Origin: Gammaproteobacteria bacterium
GTDB taxonomy: Bacteria; Pseudomonadota; Gammaproteobacteria; SZUA-152
DNA length: 6,502 bases
Assembly (NCBI GenBank): GCA_024762755.1
Contig: JANTGX010000123.1
Span: forward strand, 1 to 6,502
Reading direction: 5' to 3'
The translations under genes and the position numbers were made by a program. The notes beneath the pieces were generated by a model that saw nothing but the letters and a program-made list of their open reading frames with translations, made no database searches and was not told where the DNA came from. Shown piece after piece: positions 1 through 5,798 of the stretch. Each line of letters begins with the position of its first letter. Within the stretch, counting starts at the first letter, position 1.

Positions 1-606
1 GCCGGTTCGCCCGTTGCCATCATAGAAGGGATGGATGCTCTCGAACTGGTGGTGAATGACCGCCATTTTCACCAGTGGATCAACATCGCTGAGCGTATCG
101 TCGTTGATGTATTGCTCCAGATTGCCCATCAGGCGCATGATTTCCTCATAGGTCTGTGGCGGTGTGTATACCGTCTCGCCGGTGGTCTCGTTCTTGAGCA
201 CCGTGCCTCCCTGGGTGCGGATACCTGCATCGTTCTGCTCCAGCAGGCGGTGAATCTCGACGATGCGATTGACGGTGATAAAGCGGTCTTGCCTGACCTG
301 TTCAAAGGCCGATTTCAAGGCCGTCGCGTAGCGATTCACTTCCTTGGCAGCGGGATTCCTAATGTAGTCCGCAAACAGATTGGCCTTGTACAGGTCGTCC
401 TGAGTGGTGATGACATTCTCGATTTCCGAGCTGTCTTTGGCCTCTTGCAGGGCCAGGGTATTGATCAGGATGTGCTCGTTGGGAATGGTCGCCGCCATGC
501 CTTTCAGCTCGGCCAGGTAGCGGTGCGCCGGGGCGAGCTTCTTCAATACGGCGCGGCTTTCCAGTTCCGTTTCTGGTGGCAACAGGGGGATCAGTGGCGT
601 TGTCAT
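1..606 (-). CDS. Fic family protein (probable AMPylase/adenylyltransferase), C-terminal part off the left edge
   Basis: Fic enzymes transfer AMP (sometimes another phosphate-containing group) from a nucleotide onto a hydroxyl side chain of a target protein in the cytoplasm. I translated 202 codons from the ATG at 606-604 to the window edge with no stop. Residues 192-202 read HPFYDGNGRTG, the start of the Fic active-site motif HxFx(D/E)GNGRxxR; His192 is the expected catalytic base, and the last Arg lies just outside the window. Residues 59-64 read SSEIEN, matching the inhibitory motif (S/T)xxxE(G/N) placed before the Fic core, so this is a class II, self-inhibited Fic with Glu63 as the inhibitory residue. 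Residues about 5-85 fit the Fic_N region, and TPPQTYEEI at 148-156 fits the usual flap/target-docking area. The upstream frame closes at 654-652 with no other ATG or GTG, which fixes the start, but no clear Shine-Dalgarno is visible. It is probably island cargo. The target is unknown. Confidence 0.9.
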   Translation of the reverse strand, partial: MTTPLIPLLPPETELESRAVLKKLAPAHRYLAELKGMAATIPNEHILINTLALQEAKDSSEIENVITTQDDLYKANLFADYIRNPAAKEVNRYATALKSAFEQVRQDRFITVNRIVEIHRLLEQNDAGIRTQGGTVLKNETTGETVYTPPQTYEEIMRLMGNLEQYINDDTLSDVDPLVKMAVIHHQFESIHPFYDGNGRTG

Positions 607-650
607 CGTGGCGAGTCGCTGGCCTGTATTTATATACGAAGAAGCTGTTT

Positions 651-678
651 CCTATACATGTCAGGCCCATCATAACAA
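651..678 (-). promoter_or_regulatory. Putative fic promoter region
   Basis: Two overlapping sigma-70-like options lie upstream of fic. One is TTGTTA (678-673), a 16-bp spacer and TATAGG (656-651). The other is an extended -10, TGT-TATGAT (677-669), with a poor -35. Either would leave a leader of about 40-60 nt before the ATG at 606. The stretch is visibly richer in A+T than its surroundings. The call rests on consensus matching by eye only. Confidence 0.3.
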
Positions 679-892
679 GAAAATAGCCCTTTTCTATATC
701 TATCTGTGCAACCTGCATGGCAAACACGGCCCCTCTTTCCACATCGTAACTTTCTGAGATTAACGGTAGTTTTTGCAACATACCCTCTGCCATACAAGTG
801 GCTACCGCATCTGGATATGGTTTATAGCCATAAAATCAGAAGGTTACGCCTGCAACGGGGGTTGCGTCGGGTGTGTAGAGAAAGGGAGGGGC

Positions 893-913
893 CCCATGCG
901 CGCAGCGTATGGG
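893..913. repeat. Hairpin: 9-bp stem, 3-nt loop
   Basis: CCCATGCGC (893-901) pairs with GCGTATGGG (905-913) through eight Watson-Crick pairs and one G-T wobble, with the trinucleotide GCA as loop. It lies just beyond the terminator at 928-945. There is no T-run on either side, so it is not a terminator by itself. Its role is unknown. Confidence 0.5.
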
Positions 914-919
914 AGCGGC

Positions 920-945
920 AAAGGAAACCCGCCCCGGAGGGCGGG
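920..945 (-). terminator. Rho-independent terminator of the HTH/Rep/RHH operon
   Basis: On the minus strand CCCGCCC (945-939), loop TCCG, and GGGCGGG (934-928) form a perfect 7-bp GC stem followed by TTTCCTTTG. It lies about 77 bp after the stop codon of the last gene of the coupled operon and separates that operon from fic. The T-run is interrupted by two C residues, so termination may be incomplete. Confidence 0.7.
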
Positions 946-982
946 TGCGGTAGCTCTTTCACACATTTGCCGAACGTGCGTT

Positions 983-1009
983 GGAAAGTATACCGAAAGT
1001 TTACTTTCC
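983..1009. repeat. Perfect 8-bp inverted repeat containing an int-box-like sequence
   Basis: GGAAAGTA (983-990) and TACTTTCC (1002-1009) are exact inverse copies separated by 11 bp. Inside, TACCGAAAGTTTAC (991-1004) matches TACCGAAAATGTAC at 3711-3724, just upstream of the integrase, in 12 of 14 positions. The repeat sits 12 bp past the stop codon of the RHH-like gene. It could be a binding site for one of the island's DNA-binding proteins. Confidence 0.5.
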
Positions 1010-1021
1010 GTCAGCAGCCCG

Positions 1022-1285
1022 CTATTCCATCACGCCCATTTGGCGCAGAATGTTGCGGGCATCGGACTTGGCCTTGTAGATGATTTCCATGTCCGTATGC
1101 GCGGCGAGTCTGCGCAGGAGACAGAGGGTTTCGATCTGCACACCCCTCATCACCTTGTCTTCGCTATCCAAACTGCGATGCATCAAGCGGCGCCAGATCT
1201 CCGAGTCTCGCACACCGAACTGGGCTGCCATGCGACGGACCTCTTTGGCCATCTCTTCCGGAACGCGAACGCAAACCTGGATCAT
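1022..1285 (-). CDS. Small ribbon-helix-helix-like DNA-binding protein (87 aa)
   Basis: The N-terminus has the pattern of ribbon-helix-helix (CopG/MetJ/Arc type) proteins: a short strand IQVCVRVP (residues 2-9), helix A at about 10-22, a turn, and helix B at about 27-38 (DSEIWRRLMHRSL). Such dimers place the strand in the DNA major groove as repressors, partition proteins or relaxosome accessories. The C-terminal half (about 48-87), helical and basic, is not one I recognise. The ATG at 1285-1283 overlaps the upstream stop codon as ATGA, and GGGAGG lies 6 nt before the ATG, so start and translational coupling are well supported. It is the last gene of the unit, followed by an inverted repeat and a terminator. 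It may autoregulate the operon or act in partition or transfer; the sequence alone does not decide which. Confidence 0.7.
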   Translation of the reverse strand: MIQVCVRVPEEMAKEVRRMAAQFGVRDSEIWRRLMHRSLDSEDKVMRGVQIETLCLLRRLAAHTDMEIIYKAKSDARNILRQMGVME

Positions 1286-2124
1286 GGCTGGCCTCCCTGA
1301 TGCACCACATCCTTCTTGAACACTTGGCCCATGCCTGACGCTTTCAGCTGGCTCGACTTGTGCCTTTGCAGATAGCGGTCTTCATCCTGTTTGAGGAGAC
1401 GTGCATGCTGGCGCAGGACAGCCTCTGTGTTCGGCACTTCGGTGAACCTTGATCGTCGTCGCCCGCGCTCCCGGGCCTCAGCGACAGGGCGCCCTGGGGT
1501 TGGATCAAATTCGCCTTTGTGGTGACGGGCCACCAGGGCTTTCAAATAGGCAAAGCGCGACTTTCTGATCTCACCGGCTGCAATTGCTGCCTGCAAAACA
1601 TCCAGAATCATCTGGGCATCCTCACCAACGGATGACAGCGTCTCCCTAGCTGATTGGATCTCCGCCTTGCTCATGCCGCCTGGCCATACCAAGTCACCCA
1701 AGACGCCACGACGACCACCCCGTGTAGTAGTAGTGTTTCTTTGTTCCTTCTGTATTTGTATATCGGTGCATTTGCCGTCGACGGTTTCCACGTCAATGGC
1801 GCGAGCACCACTGACTGATTTCCCGTCACTGGCTTGCGGAACCTCATGAACCTCAGTTATCCACCGAAACTTACCATTAGTGCAGCGATCTCGTCGCCTC
1901 ACCAGATAACCTGCTTTTGCCAGCTCCACAAGTATCCGTCTGAGCTTGTCCCGACCAACCTGACTCTCTCTACGCAACGACTCAAAGCGCACCATCCAGT
2001 CACTCGGCCGGGACAGCAGCCGTACCAACAGACCGGTGGCCTCCAGACTCAAGCGGGTATCGCGCAGGGTATCGTTCAACAAGATCGTGAAGTTATCGCT
2101 CTTCACTACCCTGAACACGCTCAT
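1282..2124 (-). CDS. Winged-helix protein, probable island replication initiator-like (280 aa)
   Basis: The N-terminal part (about residues 10-95) reads as a winged helix-turn-helix domain: FTILLNDTLRDTRLSLEATG, then a helix-turn-helix near 47-72 (FESLRRESQVGRDKLRRILVEL) and a wing with YLVRRRDR. This layout is typical of replication-initiator-like proteins of phages, plasmids and integrative elements. A polar linker (about 97-140, including four consecutive Thr then RGGRRG) precedes a helical C-terminal part with KSRFAYLKALVARHHKGEFDP (split across 188-208), which resembles the C-terminal motif of such Rep-like proteins. The tail is strongly basic (RERGRRRSR, 218-226). The start is supported by GAGGAGG ending 7 nt before the ATG and by the ATGA overlap with the gene before it. 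It lies between a small HTH gene and an RHH gene in one coupled unit. A plain regulator is the main alternative. Confidence 0.65.
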   Translation of the reverse strand: MSVFRVVKSDNFTILLNDTLRDTRLSLEATGLLVRLLSRPSDWMVRFESLRRESQVGRDKLRRILVELAKAGYLVRRRDRCTNGKFRWITEVHEVPQASDGKSVSGARAIDVETVDGKCTDIQIQKEQRNTTTTRGGRRGVLGDLVWPGGMSKAEIQSARETLSSVGEDAQMILDVLQAAIAAGEIRKSRFAYLKALVARHHKGEFDPTPGRPVAEARERGRRRSRFTEVPNTEAVLRQHARLLKQDEDRYLQRHKSSQLKASGMGQVFKKDVVHQGGQP

Positions 2125-2423
2125 ACCATACCCTCCTCGATCAGCCGTGCCAGCATGGAAGCGCGGAAGTAGATCCGACGACCGATCCTCCGCTTGGCGG
2201 CGTTCAACGCATTGGAAAAGCGAGTATTTCGGTTCAGGGAAACTCGCAGCCCATCCGGCGTGCGATGAAACAGCTCGGCAGTCTGCTGCAGAGTCAGGAG
2301 TGGCCCGAAGCGCTCGAACAACTGGCGCTCGGTGCTTTCGATGATGCCATCCAGCCCTTCCAGGGAAACGCCCTCGAAAGCGGTCTTTCCCGGGTTATCA
2401 GTCAACAGCCCATTCATTTTCAT
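2121..2423 (-). CDS. Excisionase/AlpA-like helix-turn-helix DNA-binding protein (100 aa)
   Basis: Residues about 41-98 form a MerR-type winged-helix module: PLLTLQQTAELFHRTPDGLR (41-60) is the helix-turn-helix, and the wing and following helix are GRRIYFRASMLARLIEEG (81-98). This GRR-(I/V)-YF-R pattern is typical of excisionase-like or AlpA-like proteins that bend DNA and either set recombination direction or activate the integrase. The first 40 residues are polar and have no visible domain. GAGGTGA ends 4 nt before the ATG at 2423, which supports this start over the second Met (residue 3). It is the first gene of a three-gene unit and ends in an ATGA overlap with the Rep-like gene. Together with the adjacent integrase and the upstream tandem repeats, a recombination-directionality or regulatory role is likely but inferred. 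Confidence 0.75.
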   Translation of the reverse strand: MKMNGLLTDNPGKTAFEGVSLEGLDGIIESTERQLFERFGPLLTLQQTAELFHRTPDGLRVSLNRNTRFSNALNAAKRRIGRRIYFRASMLARLIEEGMV

Positions 2424-2567
2424 TAGGTCACCTCATTCATCAAAGGTGGCGGAAATGAGATGGCCCCTTGGGCTATGGTCTGCGACCGGATCTCGAAGTG
2501 AGGGTAGTTGCACACATTCCAGCCCGCCACATCTCCGGAATGCTGTCTGTGCGGAGTGAATTCAATC

Positions 2568-2630
2568 CTAGCGAACCCCGTGCCAGCCCGCAATATAAGG
2601 CTGGCGAAACCTAACGAACCCTAGCGAACA
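2568..2630. repeat. Iteron-like 10-bp repeats, consensus CTRRCGAAMM
   Basis: Three units are exactly contiguous: CTGGCGAAAC (2601-2610), CTAACGAACC (2611-2620) and CTAGCGAACA (2621-2630). A fourth, CTAGCGAACC, lies at 2568-2577. A degenerate fifth, CTAGCGGCGT, starts at 2642 on the int stop codon. Ten-bp spacing places each unit on the same DNA face. The array overlaps the -35 area of the putative operon promoter, so it could serve as an operator, as Xis-type or Int-arm sites, or as iterons for the Rep-like protein. Confidence 0.7.
2582..2620 (-). promoter_or_regulatory. Putative operon promoter inside a dyad
   Basis: TATATT (2597-2592, minus strand) matches the -10 consensus at 5 of 6 positions and lies in the loop of the inverted repeat GCCAGCC (2582-2588) / GGCTGGC (2599-2605). 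The -35 position, GGTTCG at 2620-2615 with a 17-bp spacer, is poor and is made of repeat units, which would fit activation or repression by a protein bound there. The leader to the ATG at 2423 would be about 160 nt, unusually long. Confidence 0.35.
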
Positions 2631-2641
2631 ACATGCAAAAT

Positions 2642-3685
2642 CTAGCGGCGTCTTGAGCTATCCAGCCTGTCGACAAGGTCTTCCGCGCGTAGATGGGTAT
2701 AGCGCCTCAACATCTGCATCGACTTGTGACCGCTGATGGCGGCGACCTCCTGATCCGTCAGACCTTTTTCAACAAGACGGGAAACCGCTTCGTGGCGCAG
2801 GTCGTGAAAACGCAGGTTGCTGATACCGGCCCGCTTCAGGGCGTCGGCCCATACCTTGTGCATCTGATAGGGGCGACGAATGCCGTCACGGCCGGCCTCG
2901 CCATAAAAGATCAGGTCTGTATCGCTGGGGCGCACGGGGTTGCCCAGCGCTTCACGGAAGACAGTCACCGCCCGGCGAGACAGGGGGACGGTGCGGGCAC
3001 TCCCATTCTTGGTGTCACTGAGACACACGATGCGCCGCTGCAAGTCCACCTGGTCGAGGGCGAGGGAAAGAATCTCGCCCTGCCGCATGGCGGTATAGAG
3101 GGCGATGCGCACGACCCAGCCGAGCATGGGGTTGGAGTGGGCGTCACAGGCCTTGAGCATGCGCCGCAGCTCGCTCCAGTTCAGGCGGCGGTCGCGGCCC
3201 TGGCCAGGACTAGGGCGGCGGACGTTGGCGACGGGGTTGTACATGAGGCCGAGGCCCCACTCGCGGATGGCGGTGGTGAAGAGGTGACCGAGCAAGGCCA
3301 TCTCCAGGCGGACGGTATTCGGGCTCTTGCCCTCGGCCAACCGTTCGTCGCGGTATTCGGCAATGCGCTCGGGGCTGAGCTGGGCGAGCCCATACTGGCC
3401 GAGGCGGTCGATGACGATCTTCGCCTTCTTCCGCTCGGCGGACTGGGTGGAGGGTTTCTTGGTCGGCGTGACCTCGTCGAGGTAGCGTTCCAGTGCCGCC
3501 TTCAGGGTAGTTCGCTCGGCCGGCGCCCGGGCGACATGGATGCCTCGGCGCATCTCGTCTTCGATACCACGCGCCCAGTCCTCCGCATCGCGCTTGATGC
3601 GGAAGGTCTTGCTCGTGGTGGGCCATCCGCGGCGGCGGACGACGGCCTTCCAGGTATTCGAGGGGGTTTTGACTATGGTCGCCAT
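2642..3685 (-). CDS. int: Tyrosine recombinase, genomic-island integrase (347 aa)
   Basis: This enzyme cuts and rejoins DNA at attachment sites through a covalent 3'-phosphotyrosine intermediate. The catalytic set is complete: Arg201 (TAMRQGE), Lys226 (TKNGSAR), His294-x-x-Arg297 (FHDLRH), His320 (SGHKS) and nucleophile Tyr329 (RRYTHL). Residues about 11-45 (WKAVVRRRGWPTTSKTFRIK and onward) look like a small N-terminal arm-binding domain, about 58-155 is the core-binding helical domain, and about 165-340 is catalytic. Length is normal for the family. GGGA lies about 9 nt before the ATG at 3685. The gene starts 87 bp from the tRNA 3' end and reads in the same direction, the standard arrangement for an element integrated in a tRNA gene. 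Its start region is packed with CGGTAC/GTACCG boxes, pointing to autoregulation or attachment-site use. No frameshift or missing key residue is seen, so it is probably active. Confidence 0.95.
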   Translation of the reverse strand: MATIVKTPSNTWKAVVRRRGWPTTSKTFRIKRDAEDWARGIEDEMRRGIHVARAPAERTTLKAALERYLDEVTPTKKPSTQSAERKKAKIVIDRLGQYGLAQLSPERIAEYRDERLAEGKSPNTVRLEMALLGHLFTTAIREWGLGLMYNPVANVRRPSPGQGRDRRLNWSELRRMLKACDAHSNPMLGWVVRIALYTAMRQGEILSLALDQVDLQRRIVCLSDTKNGSARTVPLSRRAVTVFREALGNPVRPSDTDLIFYGEAGRDGIRRPYQMHKVWADALKRAGISNLRFHDLRHEAVSRLVEKGLTDQEVAAISGHKSMQMLRRYTHLRAEDLVDRLDSSRRR

Positions 3686-3726
3686 CGGTACATCCCGGTA
3701 CTCAGCAGTGTACCGAAAATGTACCG
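3686..3726. repeat. Four CGGTAC/GTACCG boxes arranged as a near-perfect dyad
   Basis: CGGTAC occurs at 3686-3691 and 3696-3701 (10 bp apart), and its inverse GTACCG at 3710-3715 and 3721-3726 (11 bp apart). The two right boxes extend to GTACCGAA. The arrangement is symmetrical around position 3706 to within one base. The leftmost box touches the int ATG, and the rightmost overlaps the putative int -10. It is probably an operator or integrase/excisionase arm sites. In RNA the two orientations could also pair and enclose the ribosome-binding site. Confidence 0.75.
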
Positions 3727-3746
3727 AAGGACGTGATGACGGTCAA
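3718..3746 (-). promoter_or_regulatory. Putative int promoter (sigma-70 type)
   Basis: On the minus strand TTGACC (3746-3741; 5 of 6 to TTGACA), a 17-bp spacer, and TACATT (3723-3718; 4 of 6 to TATAAT) form a good sigma-70 match. The start of transcription would fall near 3711, giving a leader of about 26 nt to the int ATG. The -10 overlaps a GTACCG box, so a protein bound to the box cluster should block transcription. Confidence 0.55.
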
Positions 3747-3772
3747 CGAGTCTCGCTAACCTATTGATTTTA

Positions 3773-3849
<77 letters not shown>

Positions 3850-3867
3850 GGTTTCGTGCGTCCGCCG

Positions 3868-3877
3868 CCACCGGTGG
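3868..3877. repeat. 10-bp perfect palindrome between rpoD and the tRNA
   Basis: CCACCGGTGG is self-complementary and fills much of the 36-nt rpoD-tRNA gap. It has no following T-run, so it is not a typical terminator. It could be a processing hairpin that separates the tRNA from the rpoD mRNA. Confidence 0.35.
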
Positions 3878-3885
3878 GGCTTGCA

Positions 3886-5712
3886 TCACGAGGTGGGATT
3901 ACCCTCGGCGTCGATGAAACTGCGCAAGTGGTCGGAGCGGGTCGGGTGGCGCAGTTTGCGCAGCGCTTTGGCCTCGATCTGGCGGATGCGTTCACGGGTG
4001 ACGTCGAACTGTTTACCCACCTCTTCCAGCGTGTGGTCGGTGTTCATGTCGATGCCGAAGCGCATGCGCAACACCTTGGCCTCTCGTGCGGTGAGGCTGT
4101 CGAGCACCTCCAGCGTCGCCTCGCGCAGACCTTCGAAGGTGGCGGAGTTGACCGGCGAGAGGATGTTCTGGTCCTCGATGAAATCGCCCAGGCGCGAGTC
4201 TTCGTCGTCGCCGATGGGGGTCTCCATGGAGATGGGTTCCTTGGCGATCTTCAGCACCTTGCGCACCTTTTCCTCCGGCATCTCCATGCGCTCGGCCAGC
4301 TCTTCCGGGGTGGCCTCGCGGCCCATCTCCTGCAGCATCTGGCGCGAGATGCGGTTGAGCTTGTTGATGGTCTCGATCATGTGCACCGGGATACGGATGG
4401 TGCGCGCCTGGTCCGCGATGGAGCGTGTGATGGCCTGGCGGATCCACCAGGTGGCATAGGTCGAGAACTTGTAGCCACGACGATATTCGAACTTGTCCAC
4501 CGCCTTCATCAGGCCGATGTTGCCTTCCTGGATCAGGTCCAGGAACTGCAGGCCGCGGTTGGTGTACTTCTTGGCGATGGAGATGACCAGGCGCAGGTTG
4601 GCCTCGACCATCTCCTTCTTCGCACGGCGGGCCTTGGCCTCACCGATGGACATCTTGCGGTTGATCTCCTTGATCTCGCCGATAGAGATGCCCGCCTCTT
4701 TCTCCACTGCCATCAGTTTGTTCTGAGCACGCTGAATCTCGTCGGCATATTCGGCCAGCACGGGCGAGTACTTTGCCCCGCGGTCGATGAGATCCTGCAG
4801 CCACTGGGGATCGGTCTCGTTGTCCGGAAAGGTGGTGATGAAGTCCTTGCGCGGCATCTTGGCCTTACTCACACAGATATCCATGATCACCCGCTCGTGC
4901 GTGCGCACACGGTTGACCAGGCCACGCAGGTTGTTGACCAAACGGTCCGCCACCTTGGGCATCAGCTTCAACTGTCCCAGGCCTTCGGCCATTGCCTCGG
5001 TTAGCTTCTGCGTACGCGCGTCGTCGCGCCCGTGCTTGGCCTCGGCCTTCAGGTATTTCTCATACTGCTTGGCCAGGGCGTGGAAGCGCTCGCGGGCCTC
5101 CTCCGGATCGGGGCCGGTATCCACTTCGGCCTCGTCCTCGTCTTTCGCCTCGGCCTTGGCCTGGGGCTGTGGCGCGGGTACGGGGGGCTCTTTGTCTTCA
5201 TGGGCGAAGCCGCTGATGAGGTCGGTGAGACGCATGTCCCCGGCCTCGACCTTGGCGTAGTCGTCGAGCACCGTTCGCACCGTGCCCGGGTAATGGGCGA
5301 GCGCGTCCATGACCTGACGCAGGCCATCTTCGATACGCTTGGCGATGACGATCTCGCCTTCGCGCGTGAGCAGCTCCACCGTACCCATCTCGCGCATATA
5401 CATGCGCACCGGGTCGGTGGTGCGGCCAAAGTCGCTGTCCACGTTGGCCAACGCCGCAGCGGCCTCTTCGACGGCCTCTTCGTCGGTGGTGACGCCTTCT
5501 TCAGAGAGCACCACCTGATCGGCCTCTGGCGCGACCTCATGCACCGCGATGCCCATGTCGTTGATCATGCTGACGATGTCTTCGATCTGTTCGGGATCGA
5601 CGATATCGGTAGGCAGGTGATCATTGACCTCGCGGTAGGTCAGGTAACCCTGCTCCTTGCCGCGGGCGATCAACCGCTTCAACTGGGACTGTTGCTTTGT
5701 GTTCATTGACAT
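3886..5712 (-). CDS. rpoD: RNA polymerase sigma factor RpoD (sigma-70), 608 aa
   Basis: This is the primary sigma factor that directs RNA polymerase to housekeeping promoters. With the start used here, region 1.1 spans about 6-75 (QLKRLIARGKEQGYLTYREV), region 1.2 about 100-130 (DPVRMYMREMGTVELLTREG), and a non-conserved region to about 355 with an acidic, Pro/Ala-rich insert at 175-200. Region 2 follows at about 366-445 with TYATWWIRQAI (near 418-428), then region 3, and region 4.2 at about 561-588 with VTRERIRQIEAKALRKLR. Length is normal. The frame is open upstream to an ATG at 5748, but that codon lies within a perfect TATAAT box. The Met at 5712 (MSMNTKQQSQ) matches the usual RpoD N-terminus; the Met at 5706 is also possible, and no strong Shine-Dalgarno is visible for either. 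It follows dnaG by 86 bp and precedes a tRNA, in core-genome order. Confidence 0.97.
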   Translation of the reverse strand: MSMNTKQQSQLKRLIARGKEQGYLTYREVNDHLPTDIVDPEQIEDIVSMINDMGIAVHEVAPEADQVVLSEEGVTTDEEAVEEAAAALANVDSDFGRTTDPVRMYMREMGTVELLTREGEIVIAKRIEDGLRQVMDALAHYPGTVRTVLDDYAKVEAGDMRLTDLISGFAHEDKEPPVPAPQPQAKAEAKDEDEAEVDTGPDPEEARERFHALAKQYEKYLKAEAKHGRDDARTQKLTEAMAEGLGQLKLMPKVADRLVNNLRGLVNRVRTHERVIMDICVSKAKMPRKDFITTFPDNETDPQWLQDLIDRGAKYSPVLAEYADEIQRAQNKLMAVEKEAGISIGEIKEINRKMSIGEAKARRAKKEMVEANLRLVISIAKKYTNRGLQFLDLIQEGNIGLMKAVDKFEYRRGYKFSTYATWWIRQAITRSIADQARTIRIPVHMIETINKLNRISRQMLQEMGREATPEELAERMEMPEEKVRKVLKIAKEPISMETPIGDDEDSRLGDFIEDQNILSPVNSATFEGLREATLEVLDSLTAREAKVLRMRFGIDMNTDHTLEEVGKQFDVTRERIRQIEAKALRKLRHPTRSDHLRSFIDAEGNPTS

Positions 5713-5746
5713 TTGCTTGTCGTACACCCGTAAAAAATAGCCGCGC

Positions 5747-5752
5747 ATTATA
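5747..5752 (-). promoter_or_regulatory. Putative rpoD promoter -10 box
   Basis: The minus strand reads TATAAT exactly (5752-5747) in the dnaG-rpoD gap, 34 bp before the rpoD ATG at 5712. The matching -35 position is GC-rich (TCGCCC with a 17-bp spacer) and poor, so it may be weak or need an activator. It would supplement read-through from dnaG. It also argues against translation from the in-frame ATG at 5748. Confidence 0.4.
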
Positions 5753-5798
5753 ACTCAAGCTTCGGTAAAGGGCGACCTTGGCGGCGACTGGCCTGCCC

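Larger units (their letters stand above)
607..1021. other. 415-bp intergenic region between the coupled operon and fic
   Basis: I find no convincing gene here on either strand. In transcription order (right to left) it holds an 8-bp inverted repeat (983-1009), a GC-rich intrinsic terminator (928-945), a 9-bp stem hairpin (893-913), short dyads (GCAAC at 852-856 with GTTGC at 861-865; TATGG at 816-820 with CCATA at 828-832), and an AT-rich part carrying promoter-like hexamers for fic. The density of small dyads is higher than a plain spacer needs, so a replication or transfer site is possible but unproven. Confidence 0.6.
2424..2641. promoter_or_regulatory. Control region between int and the HTH/Rep/RHH operon
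   Basis: This 218-bp non-coding stretch follows the int stop codon and precedes the operon start. It contains four copies of a 10-bp element (2568-2577 and 2601-2630), a 7-bp dyad around a TATATT box (2582-2605), a direct repeat CCAGCCCGC (2519-2527 and 2583-2591), and a CATTCC/GGAATG inverted repeat (2515-2520 and 2537-2542). No intrinsic terminator for int is evident, so int transcripts may run into the operon. Confidence 0.6.

Noticed and set aside
31..675. 214-codon plus-strand open frame
   Set aside because: It is antisense to the Fic gene, whose motifs are clear; the translation shows no recognisable domain.
359..793. 144-codon minus-strand frame overlapping the fic start
   Set aside because: Its last half is the +1 frame of fic and the first half has no domain; the fic frame explains the conserved motifs.
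706..1300. Plus-strand frames of 125 and 175 codons across the intergenic region
   Set aside because: They run through the terminator and hairpins and antisense to the RHH gene; no domain or ribosome-binding site is evident.
1721..1740. Short TAG trinucleotide repeat in the Rep-like gene
   Set aside because: Only three units, encoding a Thr run in a linker; too short to argue for phase variation.
2693..3736. 347-codon plus-strand frame opposite the integrase
   Set aside because: It mirrors a high-GC gene on the other strand; all integrase catalytic residues lie on the minus strand.
1..3772. CRISPR array or second att copy
   Set aside because: No regular repeat-spacer pattern and no second copy of the tRNA 3' segment was seen in the window.
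3856..5709. Long plus-strand frames (382 and 225 codons) opposite rpoD
   Set aside because: They are antisense shadows of a high-GC housekeeping gene; the Leu/His/Asp-rich composition is typical of such shadows.
5713..5798. Terminator between dnaG and rpoD
   Set aside because: Only short GC dyads (such as AAGG/CCTT) are present, without a T-run; co-transcription is more likely.
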